From Epiperipatus broadwayi (taxonomy: Eukaryota; Onychophora; Udeonychophora; Euonychophora; Peripatidae), in contig JAQFVV010012423.1 of NCBI GenBank assembly GCA_028023455.1, forward strand, positions 9,704,658-9,768,657: a DNA stretch of 64,000 nt, in the 5' to 3' direction. Made by a program: the position numbers and the translations under genes. Within the stretch, counting starts at the first letter, position 1. Each line of letters starts with the position of its first letter. This document shows positions 59,601-64,000 of this stretch, piece by piece. The notes under the pieces were generated by a model. It had not been told where the DNA came from. It saw nothing but the letters and a program-made list of their open reading frames with translations, and searched no databases.

Positions 59601-61770
59601 ATTAACAGCTAAGCATTTTTTAGTACCACTTATCATATATTTGTCTATAAACAAATATTTTGATTGCTATATAAAATTATAATTAAATGCAATAATTCCA
59701 AACAATGCTCACTTTCATGCTACTACTTATCTCATTATTTGCATTTTTGTCATTCAAAATAAACTAAACTTTTATTATGTTTTGCTTTCTCATTATGCTT
59801 CCACAATTATTAACTCTTATTGGACAAAAACTATGCCCACCATTCTCTTATGAGGAAAAAAAATCAATGTCTGCAACAGATTATTCTTTGATCTTCTATG
59901 CTCATATATGTTGATTTAATTTTAATTAGACTTTATCTTATTGTAGTAAGCACTATGGTATAATGGATTATTGCAGAAAAATAATATATTTTGTGGGACT
60001 TGTCTGAATGCTCTATTTGATTCCTTGTTTTATTAAAATTCACAAGAAACTGGAAACTATTTTAAAATCATAAGAACAAATATCCTTAATATTTGAAAAT
60101 ATTTCAGGAATGTATGCCATTGTTATTCAAAGATTATCTATATTGCACTTCATTTTTTATTTTACCTCATAATAAAATATTTTATTTGTTAGTATACCCC
60201 ATGCTTATTATATTCCAATTTAATTAAATATTCAATATAACTTTCAATAGAACATTTATATATGCATAGTTAATAATTGCTCAAGAATTAAGTTGATAAC
60301 AAATGCAATATTGAGAGTTACAGTAACGATTTTGTACAAATAAAATATAATAAAAGTATTTTATATTAATAAATAATATGATTTTTAAAAATAAATAAAT
60401 GAATAATTGCATACTGTATAGATAATAAACTTTTATTAATTATCATATCTTCTTGCAATATATTCAAATATTTAAAAAAAAAAAACATGTTTTTGACATT
60501 TGCTTCCAGTTTGCTTTGTGAATTTAATAGGTTGTTTATTATATCACTTTCATATTTAAATACACTTCAATTCTACTATAATTATATGACTTTCAGTGAC
60601 GGACTGATGAGACAATTTCTAGTGTTACATCAAGATTAAGTCAACGTATGTATTAATGTAATGTATCAAAAACGTATTCCACTGCAGACATCATTTTGTT
60701 AATCAGAAGAAAAACTGCAAACATGTTTTTGTTCTAAGAATTAATATTGTTAACATGCTAATAGAAAGGAAATTATTAAAAAATGTTTGGTTTTGAAAGC
60801 CAAAAATCCAATTAATTTACCAATATCCAACTGGCCATTTAATAGACTTTTACTTTTAAATTTAGTTTTATTTAATAGTCAATATAATTACTTATATTTA
60901 TGATTAAAATGCATGATACCAAAAGTGCATTTCTTGTTAATATCACATATATATTATTTTAATTTTAATCTGAATTACCCACCTACTTCTTTCTTTTAAC
61001 AAACAAACAAAATAAATTAGAAATCAACTTTCCAGAAATTTAAATCTTAATACTCTTTTACTTTTCTTTTAACAACTTCAAAAAAAAAGTTAAAATTTAA
61101 TTTATTATAAAGGAAAATTGATTTAACGACTCATTTTTCTTCAAGTGTAAATAATAGATGTTATAAATACTTCTCTCAAAAGAGTTCAAATTTTTATTAC
61201 GGCGAGACTTATAGATTCTTAACCCATGCCAGCATACAAAATAAAGCACTTGTAAAGTTAACAAAGAAAGTTAATAAAAAAGATTATTTGTAAAATATAA
61301 AATAACTAAAACAAAACTATCTTTTCAGAAAAAAAGTTAATCTAAAAAATGCTAATCTTTATGAAAATTAATACGTAAAAAAAAACTGGTTAGAGATAAA
61401 AGTAGAAGTTTTGAACTATTTAATGGCAAAATAAAAACAGAAGTATAAAATTTTAAATAGTCAACTAGAAAACTTGCGAACAAGCAGATAAAAACGATTC
61501 TTTAAATATACATATAGTAAATCATAATTTCTTTAAAATCGAATAAGACAAGAAATTCAAATTAATCAGAAGTTGAATTATCAAAATAAAAATATTTTAA
61601 TTACAAAAAAAGAAAGCAAAAGTCAAATTAAAAAATATTATAGTAAAATAAAATTCTAATTTTTTTTAAAAAAATCATGATGAATACACGTACGTACATA
61701 TTTTTATTTATTTCATAGAGAATGTTTTCATCATTAACTATTTTCAGTAATTATTAAAGAAACTTGTATT
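59601..61770. other. AT-rich non-coding stretch
   Basis: No genes or clear structured repeats are seen. Confidence 0.65.
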
Positions 61771-61935
61771 TATATATTGGACTATTTCCATCATCTTATA
61801 TGAGTATTGAATGTCTTTAGAAAAATTTAACTTTATTTAAATATTCCAAATACATTCAAATACATTTAAATATAATTAAATTTTTCTGAAGACATTTAAT
61901 ACTCATATTAGATGATGGAAATAGTCCAATATATA
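61771..61935. repeat. MITE-like palindrome, copy 2 (partner at 41.15 kb)
   Basis: Arms 61771-61830 and 61876-61935 are reverse complements: TATATATTGGACTATTTCCA, then TCATCT, against AGATGATGGAAATAGTCCAA, then TATATA. Both contain TCTTTAGAAAAATTTAA or TTAAATTTTTCTGAAGA. The loop of about 45 bp holds repeated CAAATACATT units. Confidence 0.75.
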
Positions 61936-62699
61936 ATTACAACTAAAACATTTAATCACAAATCTTCAGGAAAACATTAAAGAAACTTGTTTACTTAAAA
62001 TTAACATGATTTTTAAAATACAAATTCTTAAAATTTATAGAAATAACTTGAATATATATATATCTAAATTTAACTGATCTTTTATTAAACAATAAATTTA
62101 TTTTTGACTTGATAATATAAAAACTTACCCCCCCCCCTTTTTTTTTAAACATGAATCACATTTAAAATAAATAATATTATTAAAAGAATTCTTAAGAACA
62201 TAAATCAATCTTTTTCATTGTTTTGCAAAGTACCTTTAAAATTTATTTTTATATATTCATTTTCAATTATAATAGTAATTTGCTTATACTTATATAAACA
62301 TCAAAGAATTTTGCATTTTAGATTATCTTTATTGAAGTACTTTCTAATATTCTCAGTTTTATCATGCAATATCTCTGTTAATGAGAATATTACTGCAACA
62401 AACTTACAGAAAAGTTTTATATTAATATTTTTATTAACATAATATTTTTTTAATTTTTATGAATTATATACATGATTTTCTTTTCTTTAAAATTTAATAA
62501 AAACAATCATTTAATAACAAAACACACATGCTGTTGCATTTCTTTATCCAATAGATTGATCAGCATAGAGGCAAGTCTTTTATTCAGTTTTTGTGTTAAG
62601 AATGACTCCATCTCGTTTTGGGGATACACCAACTTTTATACTGTTTTTATTTGCATTTGTTTAACCAATTGTAAGATTATAGCTAGACCTGGATACAGG
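61936..62699. other. AT-rich non-coding stretch
   Basis: No coding signal is seen. A run of C followed by a run of T at about 62129-62147 is the only oddity. Confidence 0.6.
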
Positions 62700-63660
62700 A
62701 CATTATTTTGAACTACCTGATTTTTGTTGTGAGATTTCAGGCTTATCTTCATGTATTTGGATGTTTAGTTTAAACAGTTCCTGCTTACTTTCAATATCTT
62801 TCAGTAGTTTTAGTTCATTATCAGCTACTTGTTCAAATGCATCAGGTTTTATTTTTGACTCTTTGGTCTTTTATTTGCAGCTTCTGATCCTCAATTTATA
62901 TACTTTCTTCCAATATTTTTGGCTCTGGTTCAATTCAAAGTTCTTTACATATTTTTGATTTATTTTTTAATTTGAAAAGCAATTGAGTTGTTCATAGTCC
63001 ATGATTTGATCCACTGTTTTTTTTTTAAGTTGTACTCGCTCATTTTTTAGATCATTGTCTATTTGCTTTAAATTATCAAGTTTTTGCTCTGATTTAAATG
63101 TTTGCAAAAATTATCCACCCATTGTTGATTACCTTTCATAATTCAGTTCATTTGCTCTAACAATCTTGATTCCATTTGTTTTTGGTTATGTTCCAGCCTC
63201 AATTCCATCTGTTTTTGATTATGTTTCATACATTTTGATTATCTTCCATAGTTCAATTAATTTGCTCCATCAATCTTGGTTGAATCTGTTTTTATTATTT
63301 TCCAAAGTTTGGTTCATTAGCCCCACCAATCTTGATTCCATTTGTTTTTGTTTATGTTCAAATCTTGATTTCATTTGTTTTAATAATGTGCTTATCATGT
63401 GCATCATATCAAATTGTGATGATGTTGGAGTATTCTCTTACATTTTTATTTCTTTATTAATGTTTTCATGCTTTATTTGTTTATATGAATCACTATCTGG
63501 TTTGACATCCAACCATATCAAAACTATCCAAACAATTCTCTTCAACTTGTTTCAGAAGTGTTTGCTTTAATTATTTCTGATACTCTTCATTCTTTCTATT
63601 TTCATTCTCTATTTTAGTAAACTTCAAAATTTGTAAATGCAATCCACTTATTATTTTCAA
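62700..63660 (-). pseudogene. Decayed gag-like coiled-coil gene
   Basis: On the minus strand short reading pieces in several frames give Lys-, Gln- and Glu-rich heptad-like protein. Near 63390-63290 it reads KQMKSRFEHKQKQMESRL, and the DNA phrase AACAAAAACAAATGGAATCA or AACCAAAAACAAATGGAATC recurs about every 110-160 bp, so the gene had internal repeats of a (H)KQKQMESRL unit. Further along come DNLKQIDNDLKNERVQL and a Lys-rich tail. Such proteins are typical of the N-terminal gag of invertebrate LTR elements and resemble in style the gag at 51.7 kb. Multiple stops break it. Plus-strand open frames here are its antisense shadow. Confidence 0.4.
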
Positions 63661-64000
63661 TATGATTATAACTGCATGCACCACCAATAGTACTAGATCA
63701 TCCCTTGAACATCTTGGGAACTCAATACACGCTTATACAATAATAACAATTCACAAGTGAGACTTGACACAGTCATTTTAATTATCATGTAAAAAAAACT
63801 ACTTTTTTTCAATTTTGGGAAAGTTTTTTATTTGAATTTTTTTAAAAAAAATAAACTTCTTATTTCAAAAAAAGTAAATCTCCTTAATAAGCTTCTAAAT
63901 GAATAAATGAAGTGCACATTCTTTAAAAGTTTCCTAGTGAGTCTATTGCTTTTATTTGTGAATTGTTAATTTTATATATACATTCAAAAATAGTTTCTCC
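63661..64000. other. AT-rich non-coding end of window
   Basis: No coding signal is seen. The gag-like remnant may belong to an element extending past the window, but no LTR is recognised here. Confidence 0.5.

Noticed and set aside
60604-60640. CTGATGAGACAATTTC as a hammerhead
   Set aside because: No GAAA box or closing helices within a suitable distance.
63166-63570. 134-codon plus-strand frame near the window end
   Set aside because: It is the antisense of the repeated gag-like sequence on the minus strand. Its composition is Phe- and Ser-rich noise.

Overview
This is a gene-poor, very AT-rich (roughly three quarters A+T by eye) stretch of an animal nuclear genome, most likely an invertebrate. 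Evidence: long TA and TCTA microsatellites, Penelope-like retroelements (PLEs) with GIY-YIG endonucleases, RTE-type LINEs ending in a TGATGA-type tail, an LTR retrotransposon, and many foldback or MITE-like palindromes. No operons, ribosome binding sites, CRISPR arrays, rRNA, or convincing tRNA or host exons are visible. Species cannot be fixed from the sequence.

Layout. 1.75-3.04 kb: PLE remnant with long inverted arms and an 11-bp target duplication. 3.3-3.55 kb: palindrome. 5.4 kb: (TA)n. 7.0 kb: relic of a hammerhead-bearing repeat. 8.3 kb: diverged RTE tail. 9.2-10.2 kb: small tandem duplications. 10.2 kb: PLE-like linker fragment. 11.1-12.85 kb: possible LTR. 13.3-14.8 kb: second PLE with inverted arms and a 340-codon ORF. 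15.2-16.0 kb: old repeat shared with 58.9-59.6 kb. 16.3-16.8 kb: 500-bp TCTA/TCTG microsatellite. 18.3-19.7 kb: dispersed repeat A, whose inverted copy B (25.4-29.9 kb) was split by a full-length RTE LINE at 25.6-28.9 kb. 36.5-38.4 kb: hAT-like element with an 8-bp target duplication. 40.2-41.0 kb: foldback with a well-formed hammerhead ribozyme motif. 44.7-45.0 kb: five-fold array of a CTCF-like motif. 46.3-57.0 kb: run of retroelements (RTE copy 2, TA tract, 5.65-kb LTR element, PLE copy 3) joined at TA tracts. 61.8 kb: second copy of a MITE seen at 41.2 kb. 62.7-63.7 kb: decayed gag-like coiled-coil gene.

How it works together. Every recognisable protein-coding remnant belongs to a retroelement and all are broken by frameshifts, stops or truncation. 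The observations of most interest are the hammerhead motif and its relatives, the inverted-arm architecture seen in two different PLE families, an identical frameshift shared by the two RTE copies, and the CTCF-like motif array. Similarities and boundaries were judged by eye without alignment software, so boundaries may be off by several to tens of bases.
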